Positions 27,496-36,662 of a stretch of DNA of 64,000 nucleotides are shown here, in pieces (positions within the stretch are counted from its first letter, which is position 1; every line of letters begins with the position of its first letter). The stretch spans positions 868,001-932,000 of the forward strand of contig NZ_VCGW01000001.1 in the NCBI RefSeq assembly GCF_007671675.1, read 5' to 3'. Under the pieces are notes generated by a model that was not told the origin of the DNA, made no database searches, and saw nothing but the letters and a program-made list of their open reading frames with translations. The translations under genes and the position numbers were made by a program. The DNA comes from Marinobacter maritimus (GTDB lineage Bacteria; Pseudomonadota; Gammaproteobacteria; Pseudomonadales; Oleiphilaceae).

Positions 27496-28839
27496 ATGGG
27501 TAAGTTCGCCCTGTTGTTCTTTACACTATTTATCGCAGGTATCCTGGCTGCGCTGCTGATCACGCCCGTAGCATCGGTGCTGGTGTACAAGATGGTATAT
27601 ATGGTGAACCCTGACAGCCGTTGGTGGGCTGCCAGTATTCCGGGGCTGAGGTACTCACTGATTGCCTCGTTAACAATGATCTTCGTGCTGGCCATAAGGT
27701 ATAAAGAGCTCTCCGCTCAAGCCCCCTGGAAAGAGCAGCCCGTATTCAAATGGGTTTTCGCCATTCTGGTGACGTATTTTTTGATGATTAACTTCGCCAT
27801 AGTTCCCGATGTGCATAAAACCTTTACCATTGAACTTTTAAAGCTGGTGGTCATCATTTTTGTGGCCTATAAGCTTGTTAACACCGAAAAAGCACTGGAT
27901 GCCTGTCTCTGGGTTTATGTTTCTGGTGCCACTTATATCGGCTACATAGCCTATTCAACCGGACGTAATAGCGAAGGCCGGGTGGAGGGTATTGGTATGA
28001 TCGATACGGGTGGTGACAGCAATATGACAGCCGCCGTTCTTGTTCCCGCGCTCGTTATCCTTACCTATAAGGCCTGGCTGGGTAACAAAAAGGTCAAGGT
28101 GCTGGCGGTAATTTGTGGCGCTCTCATCGCAAACGGTGTTGTATTGATTAATAGCCGGGGGGCTTTTCTGGGGGCATTGGCGGGAGCGCTGTATTTTGTT
28201 TTCTACATGTTGTTCTCGAAATATCAGAGAAAAGGGCAGCGAGGCTCTGCCATTCTGATTATTGTGCTCGGTCTGTCAGGTGTTCTTTTTGTTGCAGACG
28301 AAGCATTTTGGGAAAGAATGCAAACCATACAGTCGGTAGAAGACGGGGGCAAAAGTGGCTCGCACCGGATAGATTTCTGGCTCGCAACCTTCGATATTAT
28401 GGAAGATTACCCACTCGGGGTCGGAATTCAGGGTTTTATTGAACTCAGTCCACATTATTTACCAGAGCATTATTTTGAGGGAAGGAAAATCGGTAAAGCA
28501 GTACACTCGACCTGGTTCCAAGTGCTCTCAGAAATCGGCTGGATAGGGTTGTTCATGATGATCGCTATGTTGGCCTCGACAGCACGACAAGCATACAGAG
28601 CAAAAACGTTTGTTTTGAGCCAAGAGCTCTACGATGCTTACTTTAAAATACTGGCTCTGGAGGGCGCCCTGCTAAGCTTTCTGATTGCCGCGAGTTTTAT
28701 AGATCGTGGCAGGGCCGTCATGCTCTACTGGTTAGTCTTGTTGGTGCTTGTGGCCGTCAATATCTATTATCTTCAGCCGAAACGGATCAAGAGTGACGTG
28801 AAGTCGCCCGTTCGAAAAAGAGGGAATCCAGTAAGATGA
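27496..28839 (+). CDS. O-antigen ligase/polymerase-like membrane protein of the XrtA locus
   Basis: This 447-residue polytopic membrane protein (about 11 segments) has the Wzy/WaaL-type pattern: a basic loop with NSRGAFLG near the middle, then a large periplasmic loop ending in AVHSTWFQVLSEIGWIGL. These features match the O-glycosylation ligase-like proteins of exosortase loci. It probably polymerises EPS repeats or ligates glycan to an acceptor; the two cannot be separated from sequence alone. No strong ribosome site is seen, and the gap from the previous gene is 35 bp. The next gene overlaps by four bases. Confidence 0.82.
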   Translation: MGKFALLFFTLFIAGILAALLITPVASVLVYKMVYMVNPDSRWWAASIPGLRYSLIASLTMIFVLAIRYKELSAQAPWKEQPVFKWVFAILVTYFLMINFAIVPDVHKTFTIELLKLVVIIFVAYKLVNTEKALDACLWVYVSGATYIGYIAYSTGRNSEGRVEGIGMIDTGGDSNMTAAVLVPALVILTYKAWLGNKKVKVLAVICGALIANGVVLINSRGAFLGALAGALYFVFYMLFSKYQRKGQRGSAILIIVLGLSGVLFVADEAFWERMQTIQSVEDGGKSGSHRIDFWLATFDIMEDYPLGVGIQGFIELSPHYLPEHYFEGRKIGKAVHSTWFQVLSEIGWIGLFMMIAMLASTARQAYRAKTFVLSQELYDAYFKILALEGALLSFLIAASFIDRGRAVMLYWLVLLVLVAVNIYYLQPKRIKSDVKSPVRKRGNPVR

Positions 28840-29756
28840 GCGACTTGGTTTCCGTAATTATACCCGTCTACAACCGGGAACATCTCGTTTCTCAAGCTAT
28901 CGAGAGTGTTCTTGCCCAGACGTACAAGCCCGTTGAAATTATTCTGATAAATGATGGGTCAACCGACGGCTCCCTGTCGGTACTCAGAAGGTTTGAAGCT
29001 CTATTTCCACAACAGGTCCGAGTGATTGACCAACCTAATCAGGGACAGATACTCGCCAGAAACAATGGCATCCAGGCGGCAAGGGGTGAGTATATTGCTT
29101 TTCTCGATAGTGATGATCTTTGGTTGGAAAACAAACTCGAGCGCCAAATACCCCTGTTTGAGCCTGGGGTCGGTTTGGTTTACTCCGGGACTGAGGTTAT
29201 TGACGAAGAAGGTCACACAATTCGAGTAGAGTCTGCAGACGTCACCATAACAGGAAATATTTACCCTCAATTATTGATAAAAAACCGGATGACAGGGGGT
29301 ACTGTAGTGGTATCCGCGGAAGCTCTGAAGCACGTCGGGGCTTTCTCCACCGATTTTAAAGCGGCAGAGAACTGGGATCTTTGGTTGAGAATTTCGAAGG
29401 TCTATAGCGCCCGTGCGGTACGAGATCCCTTGCTCAGGTACCGAGTTCACGACGGCAATATGTCTGGGGACGCTCAATTGATGATTAATGCCAAGTTACA
29501 GATTATTGAAAAGTACTGCGACCTGCGATCGAGCGATTCCGTCGTTGCGCGTTGCTCACGCTTGGCTTATGCAGATTATCATTATCGAAAGGGGTTGATT
29601 TGTTTCTCTAATTCTGAATATAAAAGTGCAAGAAAAGAGTTCTATAGCACAACCGCTTATCACTGGTATTATAAAGATGCGTGGTTACGACTTATTAGAA
29701 GCTATCTAGGCAAGCGTGGGAATTATTTTTTACGGCTAATTAAACGGCATTTTTGA
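28836..29756 (+). CDS. Glycosyltransferase family 2
   Basis: This is a 306-residue GT-A enzyme with VSVIIPVYNREHLV at the N-terminus, INDGSTDGSL, GEYIAFLDSDDLWLENKL (DXD motif) and AENWDLWLRI. It is soluble apart from a basic C-terminal tail. The first half has ordinary base composition. From about 29560 the sequence becomes clearly richer in A and T, continuing into the next genes. It is coupled to the ligase gene by an ATGA overlap. Confidence 0.88.
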   Translation: MSDLVSVIIPVYNREHLVSQAIESVLAQTYKPVEIILINDGSTDGSLSVLRRFEALFPQQVRVIDQPNQGQILARNNGIQAARGEYIAFLDSDDLWLENKLERQIPLFEPGVGLVYSGTEVIDEEGHTIRVESADVTITGNIYPQLLIKNRMTGGTVVVSAEALKHVGAFSTDFKAAENWDLWLRISKVYSARAVRDPLLRYRVHDGNMSGDAQLMINAKLQIIEKYCDLRSSDSVVARCSRLAYADYHYRKGLICFSNSEYKSARKEFYSTTAYHWYYKDAWLRLIRSYLGKRGNYFLRLIKRHF

Positions 29757-29800
29757 ACTCGATGATAACGATAATTTAACCATTGATTTAAGTAACTTCT

Positions 29801-31243
29801 ATGGCAAGTGTTAGGTCTGCTTTATTTTATTCCTCATTAGGTCGATATGCTCTAATGGCTGTCGGGCTTGTTAGTACTATTGTTATTGCGCGCATGCTTA
29901 CGCCGGGAGAGATAGGCGTGTTTGCAATGGCTAGTTCTATCGTTGTTATAATAAATGAGTTTAAAATTTTGGGGGCTAACTCATATTTGATAAGAGAAAA
30001 AGAGCTGACTGATAGTAAGATAATGTCAGCTTATGGCCTAACTATAATTATATGTTGGGGTTTAGGGTTGTGCGTTTTTTTTGCTTCAAAGCCCTTGGCT
30101 ATATTTTTTAATATTGAAGATTTAGGATTAATATTTAAACTATTGTCGGTTAGTTTTATTTTTGCTCCGTACATAAGTATTCCGAATGCTTTGCTGGCGA
30201 GAAATTATAAATTTAAAGAAATATCAATTATTAGGCTGTCATCTTCGATTGCGTCTCTAGCTCTGGTTTTTATTTTGATAAGGTCCGGCTTTAGTTATTT
30301 TTCTTTAGCGCTGTCTGGCCTGTTTGCCGTGATCTTTAAGTTCTTGTTGTATATCTACTTCACCAGAGATATTAGAGTTTATCGGCCACAATTAAAAGGC
30401 ATAAAGCCAATCGCAAAACTCGGAGTTTATACCTCTTTAAGCCAAATGCTTCAAAGAGCACAGAATACTGTGCCGGATATGGTGATTGGCAAAATGGGTG
30501 GACCCACTCAAGTCGGGATATTCTCTAGGGGTTTGGGGTTCATGTTATTCATGCAAGACACGGTCCTCTCGGGCATCTCTCCAGTTGCTTTACCCTATTT
30601 GTCCGATGTGAGAAAGAGAAATGAGAGTATTACGCAAGCTTATACGAGAGCTGCTCAACTAGTCACAGGTATTCTCTGGCCGATACTGGCTGTAGCGAGT
30701 GTTGCAAGCTTACCTGCCATTCGCCTAATGTTTGGTGACCAGTGGGATGAGTCAGCCCCAATAGCTACAGTTGTCGCTTTTTGGGCAATCTTTCGCACCG
30801 GGCATATCCTTGCACCGAATGCTCTAGTAGCGGTAGGAAAGGAAACTTCTGTGCTGATCAAAGAGATTATTGTGTTCGTTATTTTTTTGGCATCGATTAT
30901 ATTAGCATACCAAAAGTATGGGGTAATTGGCGTAGGCTATGCTTTTGTTATTACTGGGTTAACGGACTTTATAGTGTCTGGTTTTTTCATGAAAAAAGAG
31001 GTTGGTCTTAATGTTTTTCAATATTACCGGTCATTGACTTCAAGTATTATCGTTGCGGTGGTATGTTGGCTGACAGCTAAAATTATTTCTTATATTTCTC
31101 CATTTGAAACTACCAGTTCATTTCATTCGGTTCTCGAGGTTGCTTTAGTGCTACCTTTTGTTTGGATTTCTATGGTTTTTGTCACAATGCATCCAATAAA
31201 GAACGAGATTATTCGAATCTATAGAATCAAATTAAGACGTTAA
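29801..31243 (+). CDS. Lipopolysaccharide/EPS flippase (Wzx, MOP superfamily)
   Basis: This 480-residue membrane protein has about 12-14 hydrophobic segments and the N-terminal pattern YALMAVGLVSTIVIARMLTP typical of polysaccharide flippases (Polysacc_synt/WzxC-like). It would move the lipid-linked repeat to the periplasmic side. The gene is markedly AT-rich compared with its upstream neighbours, a sign of exchange between strains. No strong ribosome site is seen. A second, broken flippase remnant surrounds the IS element near 47.4-50.2 kb. Confidence 0.85.
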   Translation: MASVRSALFYSSLGRYALMAVGLVSTIVIARMLTPGEIGVFAMASSIVVIINEFKILGANSYLIREKELTDSKIMSAYGLTIIICWGLGLCVFFASKPLAIFFNIEDLGLIFKLLSVSFIFAPYISIPNALLARNYKFKEISIIRLSSSIASLALVFILIRSGFSYFSLALSGLFAVIFKFLLYIYFTRDIRVYRPQLKGIKPIAKLGVYTSLSQMLQRAQNTVPDMVIGKMGGPTQVGIFSRGLGFMLFMQDTVLSGISPVALPYLSDVRKRNESITQAYTRAAQLVTGILWPILAVASVASLPAIRLMFGDQWDESAPIATVVAFWAIFRTGHILAPNALVAVGKETSVLIKEIIVFVIFLASIILAYQKYGVIGVGYAFVITGLTDFIVSGFFMKKEVGLNVFQYYRSLTSSIIVAVVCWLTAKIISYISPFETTSSFHSVLEVALVLPFVWISMVFVTMHPIKNEIIRIYRIKLRR

Positions 31244-31356
31244 GGTGTACGCGCCAATCCTTTTAAAATTAGTTAAAAAGATGAGGCATATGATCATGAA
31301 ATGAAACTTCTATATCTGCCAATAATTACAAAATTTTTAGTTTCAGGGCGGTTCCC

Positions 31357-32523
31357 ATGGAAGATGAAAAGCTCGATTTGGTAATTTTTGTACAATCTAA
31401 TTCTTATGGTGGAACTGAGCGGCACACGCTTGACCTAGTGGATCATATCGACCGTGAGGGGTTGAGGGCAGCATTTGTTTACTGTGGTGAAGGGTTCAAT
31501 GGTCACATACCTGAAGAGCTCTCATATGTTGAGGTAACTAAGGCTAGTTCAACAATCCAAAACCTGAATATCAAAGGAATTAGAGTTTGGCCGAAAGTTT
31601 TCAAAAGGTTTAAGTCACAAAAAGCCTTGTTGATCAAACCATCATATTTTTCAGTAGATTTGAAATTTTTGCTGCTTCTTAGATTTTACTATGAAGATCT
31701 CATTGTCATTGAACACTCGTTGCCTCCCAAGCGCCTGCCTATTCCGCGCGTTGGGTTTATACCGAAGATTGGATATTGGCGACTAAAAAGCGAATCTCTT
31801 AGATACTTCTTCTCTAGCCTAGTAGACACAGTGATAGCGGTGTCAGAGGTAGCAAGAATGGAACTAGATAAACATACTTATTATAAAGACATAAAAGTTT
31901 GCAGTAATGGCATAAATAGTGATTTATGGGTGCATGATACGAAGAAAGGTAAAGAGTTTCGTGTCACAAATGGGATTGATTCAGGCCTGCATCTTTTTGG
32001 CTGCGTCGGAAATTTGTTTACAGTAAAGTCTTTTGATGTGGCCATTCAGGCGTTAAGTTTAGTGAAGGATCGATATAGAACGAAATGTGCTCTTTGTATT
32101 ATCGGTTTGGGCCCAGAACAGAATAATTTGAAGTCCCTTGCGGAAAAATTATCTCTCGATAATGTGTTTTTTGTCGGTAAACAATTTGACATGGTTTCAG
32201 CGTATTCTGCAATGCAAACTCTACTAATCACGAGCAAATCTGAATCTGCTTCTCTTGTACTACTTGAGGCGAGCGCCTGTGGATGCGATGTTCTGTCATC
32301 TGATGTGGGGTATTCTTCTGAAGTAATAAAAGAGATGAATAATGGTTATATAGTAGGCTCATACAATCCGCAAGTATGGGCTAGAGCAATAGAGAATTAC
32401 TTAGACAAAAAGAAGCATGAAGACCATAATTTGTCGCCCACGCGAAAGTCAAAATTTGTAGAGAAGTATGATATTAATAAAAGAATGAGCAACCTTCTAG
32501 AGACCATCATGGCGAATAATTAG
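31357..32523 (+). CDS. Glycosyltransferase family 4 (AT-rich)
   Basis: This is a 388-residue GT-B enzyme with an N-terminal NSYGGTERHTLDLVD, a core CVGNLFTVKSFDVAIQ, IIGLGPEQNNLKSLAEKL and TSKSESASLVLLEASACGCDV. Codon use and base composition follow the AT-rich flippase gene. Its 3' end overlaps the convergent phosphotransferase gene by 17 bases, so no terminator hairpin lies between them. Confidence 0.85.
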   Translation: MEDEKLDLVIFVQSNSYGGTERHTLDLVDHIDREGLRAAFVYCGEGFNGHIPEELSYVEVTKASSTIQNLNIKGIRVWPKVFKRFKSQKALLIKPSYFSVDLKFLLLLRFYYEDLIVIEHSLPPKRLPIPRVGFIPKIGYWRLKSESLRYFFSSLVDTVIAVSEVARMELDKHTYYKDIKVCSNGINSDLWVHDTKKGKEFRVTNGIDSGLHLFGCVGNLFTVKSFDVAIQALSLVKDRYRTKCALCIIGLGPEQNNLKSLAEKLSLDNVFFVGKQFDMVSAYSAMQTLLITSKSESASLVLLEASACGCDVLSSDVGYSSEVIKEMNNGYIVGSYNPQVWARAIENYLDKKKHEDHNLSPTRKSKFVEKYDINKRMSNLLETIMANN

Positions 32524-33448
32524 TGTGTAGTTGCGCCTCAATGAAGCAGCCAAGTAACTGTTTTAGCCAATTTCTATATACTGCTCTTTTTTTACCAGTA
32601 CTCCAAGGCCCCAGGCGAAGTAATATGTGGTGAAGAAAATGCCATCGTATAGCATTAGAATTAATTCCAAGATTCTCTGCCGCAGTAGCGACTTGCGCCT
32701 CTTTCAGCACATTAATAGCTATACTTGGTTCCTGTGAGCAGGAGGGCAGAGAAAGAGCTAGAGTGAAGTGATCGTACATTGGCATTGTGGTTATCGCGAA
32801 ATCTTCAAAATCAATCACAGTTACATGGGATGTATCGATGATCAAATTGTTTAGACAGAAATCACCATGTTGGGGTATCTGTGAGCAAGCTGGCATCTTT
32901 GACAGCTCTTTCGCGGCAAAATAAACAAGCTTATCAAGCTCTGTGTTCACGGTGGGTTCGGTGTTTTTAAATTGCATATAGGCTTGCTGAAGCTCTTCGT
33001 GGGGTTGAAGCTTTTTGGTTTTCAGAACACTACCAGCAGCTATTGTGTTGGGATCAGCGGCAACTGCAGAATGAAAGTCTGTCAGTGTCTTCCATAGTCT
33101 TCTCTCTAAGCGAGCTCGGGCGTCTTTAGTACGAATTTTTGATTTGATCTGGAACCAAGGGGCACCTTTTACGCCAAACTGAACGTCGTACTTTTCCCCT
33201 GCATGTTCATAAACCCCAACAATTTTAGGAACCTGATTACCGACCAGTTGATACAAGTTATTGTGAACTTGATGTGTATGAAAATCGTGTTTGTCAATCA
33301 TTTTACGAATCACGTAGTCTGGGTAATCAGATGAATCTCCGAACACCAAGTAGATTGGTCGGGTAGTGCTTATACAAGCAACTGAGTAATCGATTGGTGC
33401 GTTATTATTCAATCCTGCATCCGAAAGAAGCCGCTGAACGAATTGCAT
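32507..33448 (-). CDS. APH/choline-kinase-fold phosphotransferase
   Basis: This is a 313-residue protein with the kinase-like core of aminoglycoside phosphotransferases: IPQHGDFCLNNLIID (catalytic Asp within HGDFCLNN) and VTVIDFEDFAI (metal-binding Asp). The N-terminal lobe is short and weakly conserved. In a polysaccharide locus it more likely phosphorylates a sugar or a lipid/alcohol head group than an antibiotic. It starts two bases after the previous stop, behind GGAG, so it is coupled to the small unknown gene. Confidence 0.75.
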   Translation of the reverse strand: MQFVQRLLSDAGLNNNAPIDYSVACISTTRPIYLVFGDSSDYPDYVIRKMIDKHDFHTHQVHNNLYQLVGNQVPKIVGVYEHAGEKYDVQFGVKGAPWFQIKSKIRTKDARARLERRLWKTLTDFHSAVAADPNTIAAGSVLKTKKLQPHEELQQAYMQFKNTEPTVNTELDKLVYFAAKELSKMPACSQIPQHGDFCLNNLIIDTSHVTVIDFEDFAITTMPMYDHFTLALSLPSCSQEPSIAINVLKEAQVATAAENLGINSNAIRWHFLHHILLRLGPWSTGKKRAVYRNWLKQLLGCFIEAQLHTNYSP

Positions 33449-33450
33449 GA

Positions 33451-33918
33451 TTACTCCTTATATAAAGTAAGGCCTAGTCCGCCGACCGCTGGGTTGGCTC
33501 CAATGAGCTTGCTTACCAGATGCTTGAGGGTATTTACCAGAGGGGAGCCCGCGTAGGGCAATACGTTTCGTGCAATATAACCATCAGCGTTGGTGTTGAG
33601 CTCGTATACACATGCGGGGGACTCCAGGGAGGGATAGACGCCAATCAGACTTGCGTGCAAAGGAGGGTATTCTTTACATAGTTGCCGCTGTAGACTTTTC
33701 AGTGCAGCCATGCCTCTGTATAAATTTTTGATATTCTTGAACTTATTTGAGTTGGTGCTTGTAGCCACAACGATACAGCAATGTGCTGAAGCATCAAGCA
33801 TCTGCTTGGCGTTTAGGAGTGTGGCCGACTGATTATCGGGTTCAAGATGAGCTATCGGGCTCTGCAGCACGTCTGTGAGCTGGGAGAACTGTTCTTTGAT
33901 AGCGGTTGGGTTTTGCAT
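33451..33918 (-). CDS. Small protein of unknown function between two phosphotransferase genes
   Basis: I do not recognise this 155-residue protein. It has no signal peptide or membrane segment. It contains a hydrophobic strand (HCCIVVATSTNS), a basic middle section and a glycine-rich end (GANPAVGGLGLTLYKE). It lies in one direction with the phosphotransferases on both sides and is nearly coupled to the downstream one. About 130 bp separate it from the upstream gene. In another frame the ATG at 33989 opens a short reading frame across that gap, so a missed or frameshifted N-terminus is possible. Confidence 0.55.
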   Translation of the reverse strand: MQNPTAIKEQFSQLTDVLQSPIAHLEPDNQSATLLNAKQMLDASAHCCIVVATSTNSNKFKNIKNLYRGMAALKSLQRQLCKEYPPLHASLIGVYPSLESPACVYELNTNADGYIARNVLPYAGSPLVNTLKHLVSKLIGANPAVGGLGLTLYKE

Positions 33919-34048
33919 GAGTTTATTAATTCCTTGAAGCTATGATCGCTTGAATGGAAGTCCGTGTTAAGTAGTACCAGGGTAGACATTGCCTTGGCAC
34001 CGAAACGATCTAATTTCAGATTACGAGCCTTGGATAAACAAGATACTT

Positions 34049-34975
34049 CTAGATTTGTTGGTAGATCCATTCCAAACCAGCCTTTGTTATCTGATTCATC
34101 TCTCGATTCGAATTCCAGGACAAAAGATTTTTCATATAATTTTGAGCGGCCAAGTGGGTAAGGAAGTTAAAGGCCAGGTTACAGCGGAAGTAGGAGGTTT
34201 CTGTTATTTCTGGCGATATCCCATAGGCCTTCAGGAAGCGTTCAGGTAAATCACCAAGAAGCTTTTGACGGCTACTGTTTGTTTGTGCTATGGCCCATAA
34301 GCCACTATAGAAGCGTGCTAAATCTTCGAGGTTACCGGAAACTCGAGTGTCGCCAAAATCGAGAACATGCAAATTCTGTTGGCGATCCATGAGAATGTTG
34401 TAAATAGTGAAATCGCCATGGAGTCGGCATGGAAAGGCGCCGTTTACTGATAAGTAGTCAGGCTTGCGAAGGCTATCTATTTCCGCGCCAAATTTTTTTT
34501 CGATTTTCACCAGTTTACTTTCAGGAATCAGGCGGTTATGCCGTATATCTTTTATTTTCTGGTGGAAATCGGCTTCAAGCCAATCGCCACCAGCATCTTC
34601 TGGTGTCTCTTCGATAGAACTTAGGTGATACATTTTTAACCAACTACCGACTTCAGTAATTCTAGCCCGCAGGGTGTCCGGGTCGGAAAGTTGGTGGCCT
34701 TTTAGGCGCCCCAGGAGATAGGTTGAGTTCCAGACCGTGAGAAACAATTCCTGTGCCTTCAGTTTGCGCGTTGTAAGGCAGTTTGTTGTCTCGTCAAAGT
34801 CGATCAATTCCACGACCTTTACGTGTTTTGTACGAATGTCAAGATCACGACAGCGGGCAAGTTCCAGCGCTTCCGGTTTAAGGCTGATTTGCGAGGAGTG
34901 CTTTTTATAGGTCTCAGTTGAAAAGGTACCGGTACTACGAGGGTTTACGCGCACCTTTACATTTTGCGTACTCAT
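34049..34975 (-). CDS. APH-fold phosphotransferase
   Basis: This 308-residue protein has the catalytic loop CRLHGDFTIYNILMD and the metal site HVLDFGDTRVSGNLEDLARF characteristic of the aminoglycoside phosphotransferase/choline kinase fold. The N-terminal 60 residues are polar. It is the first gene of a three-gene minus-strand set (this gene, the small unknown protein, and a second phosphotransferase). A sugar, glycerol or lipid-linked substrate is plausible given the locus, but nothing in the sequence fixes it. Confidence 0.75.
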   Translation of the reverse strand: MSTQNVKVRVNPRSTGTFSTETYKKHSSQISLKPEALELARCRDLDIRTKHVKVVELIDFDETTNCLTTRKLKAQELFLTVWNSTYLLGRLKGHQLSDPDTLRARITEVGSWLKMYHLSSIEETPEDAGGDWLEADFHQKIKDIRHNRLIPESKLVKIEKKFGAEIDSLRKPDYLSVNGAFPCRLHGDFTIYNILMDRQQNLHVLDFGDTRVSGNLEDLARFYSGLWAIAQTNSSRQKLLGDLPERFLKAYGISPEITETSYFRCNLAFNFLTHLAAQNYMKNLLSWNSNREMNQITKAGLEWIYQQI

Positions 34976-35298
34976 TTGAGTTGCCTTTTTTAAGGTTCTA
35001 TCTGGGTTGGAAGCGTGCTTGGGCTCTAACGAGCCGAGGCAGGTGTCCAGACTCTTCGAGTGAGCTGACTTTGAGTATGCTGTAGCTCACTGCCATTCGA
35101 CCTGACATCATATCTATTATAACAGCCACAGCCTAAAATTTGTCTTATAAGGCAGCCTCTTTAGATTGGTTGACACCCATTCAGCAGGGCATTGACCGAT
35201 GGGGTTCGATGAGCTATTCCTGCTACTATATAATGAAGAAATGCCTATGCTTTGGCCGGCTGTGCTTTAGAGACTCATACCGAGTGAAGGAATATATC
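34976..35298. other. Intergenic region upstream of the secreted lyase-like gene
   Basis: About 320 bp lie between two divergent genes. A TATATAAT-like stretch near 35225-35232 could be a -10 element for the plus-strand gene, but no matching -35 is convincing. There is no sigma54 element with correct spacing and no hairpin terminator. A frame is open across the second half, but it reads like leader rather than protein. Confidence 0.45.
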
Positions 35299-36450
35299 AT
35301 GTTTTTAAGCAAAAAATTATTTGTAAACAGCCTTTTAGCAGCTGCTGTACTTTTGGGAGCAACACTATCCCGCGCAGAAGTAATCTTCTCCGAAAACTTT
35401 GACCAACAGCCCGATTGGGACAAAATGGTCGACCCTAATCCGAGTTCTGACAACTCCCGGGCACGTGTGAAGGGTGATTTGATCCCAGAGGGATGGGATC
35501 TTGTTCGTTCCGAGGCTACGTGGGCACCATCACGAGGCCATCCGGATCGCCATGAGTCATTTGAAATCAAGGCCGCCGACTCTGCGAAGGCCCGCGGGGG
35601 GGAAGGAAAGGCGATGGTGAATTGGCGTGATAGTCACGATCCCGGCTGGAAGCGTTGGAACTCTGACGGCATATTGCTAAAGAAAATAGGAAACCAACAG
35701 CAGGTTTACGTTGAATTTTATATTGCGCTTTCACCAGAAACGTATGCGACTTTTAACAATAACCCCGAAGGCTTAGGAACTTCGAAGATATTTAGGATTT
35801 ATTCGTTTACGGGCGACTGGAACGATCCCTTTGATTACTTTGCAGGCACGACGCATCCAGAAGTAATTTGGGCTCTTGATGGGGAACCGAACCTTTATGG
35901 GCTTCGCAATAAAATATCCCTTTATGGGATGAGCGGAAATGACGCAAATTATCCTGATATGCCCGCAAGTCAACATGGTGGAGACTTCTCATTGAGTTAT
36001 ATATCCAGCTTGAGGGGCATGGCTCCTGATGGGAGTGATGCAATGGTACCAGACAAGCTGAATGGCGGGTATATGCTTCCGGGCGAGGGCAACGCAACGA
36101 TTGAGCGCTTATTTGGGCCTCCAGGTTCGTATACTAAAGTTGCCTTCTTTGTGAAAATGAATTCCGCGAAAGGTGTTAACGATGGCGTCCTTATACAGTG
36201 GATTGACGACACACAAATCCTTTACCAGAACACTATTAATTGGGTACCGCTGGGCAAAAACGGCGTAGCTTGGAACGTTATCGGTTTTGGTGGCAACGAC
36301 TTCTTTCAAAGCTATCCGAACGAAGACCGCCATGAGGAATGGTACGCTATTGATGATGTGAAGGTTATGACAGAGATACCAGATTATCTAAGGGGCGGTT
36401 CCGAAAATTTAGCTGCGCCCAAACCACCTTTCGATTTAATTGTAGAATAG
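35299..36450 (+). CDS. Secreted protein, possible polysaccharide lyase-like fold
   Basis: This 383-residue protein has a clear signal peptide (MFLSKKLFVNSLLAAAVLLG, cleavage near SRA-EV). The mature part begins VIFSENFDQQPDW and is rich in aromatic, Asp and Asn residues. It has VYVEFYIAL, FRIYSFTGDWNDPF and WYAIDDVKVMTEIPDYL, which resemble the beta-sandwich of extracellular polysaccharide lyases and glucanases. It has no PEP-CTERM tail, so it is probably periplasmic or secreted. I could not identify catalytic residues with confidence. It may trim or release the EPS made by the surrounding genes. The ATG at 35299 has GAAGGAA upstream. Confidence 0.6.
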   Translation: MFLSKKLFVNSLLAAAVLLGATLSRAEVIFSENFDQQPDWDKMVDPNPSSDNSRARVKGDLIPEGWDLVRSEATWAPSRGHPDRHESFEIKAADSAKARGGEGKAMVNWRDSHDPGWKRWNSDGILLKKIGNQQQVYVEFYIALSPETYATFNNNPEGLGTSKIFRIYSFTGDWNDPFDYFAGTTHPEVIWALDGEPNLYGLRNKISLYGMSGNDANYPDMPASQHGGDFSLSYISSLRGMAPDGSDAMVPDKLNGGYMLPGEGNATIERLFGPPGSYTKVAFFVKMNSAKGVNDGVLIQWIDDTQILYQNTINWVPLGKNGVAWNVIGFGGNDFFQSYPNEDRHEEWYAIDDVKVMTEIPDYLRGGSENLAAPKPPFDLIVE

Positions 36451-36464
36451 TTTTATGACGAAAA

Positions 36465-36503
36465 CCCACCAACAATCGGAATCGAATTTCGCTTATTGGT
36501 GGG
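36465..36503. repeat. Inverted repeat after the secreted-protein gene
   Basis: Perfect 8-bp arms CCCACCAA (36465-36472) and TTGGTGGG (36496-36503) enclose a 23-nt loop. There is no T-run after the right arm, so this is at best a weak terminator. It lies 15 bp after the stop of the secreted-protein gene. The rest of 36504-36662 holds nothing I recognise. Confidence 0.5.
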
Positions 36504-36662
36504 ACTATGATAGCCATTCCTCCCGTTCTCGTTAACCAATTGGCAATTTCGACGGAATCCAGCTAATTGGAGCAGTAAAAGGCCCTTCAGACTCCGATTG
36601 CGACGGTGGGTTGCCAAAAATTTTCCGATCAGACTAGCGTCAGTTAACGATTGGCCACTTAG

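Noticed and set aside
32507..34975. Antibiotic resistance genes (aminoglycoside phosphotransferase)
   Set aside because: Only the general fold motifs are present, and the genes sit in a polysaccharide locus without mobile resistance context.
35236..35298. Sigma54-like TTGGCCGGCTGTGC before the secreted-protein gene
   Set aside because: Only 8 bases lie between GG and GC, so the spacing is wrong.
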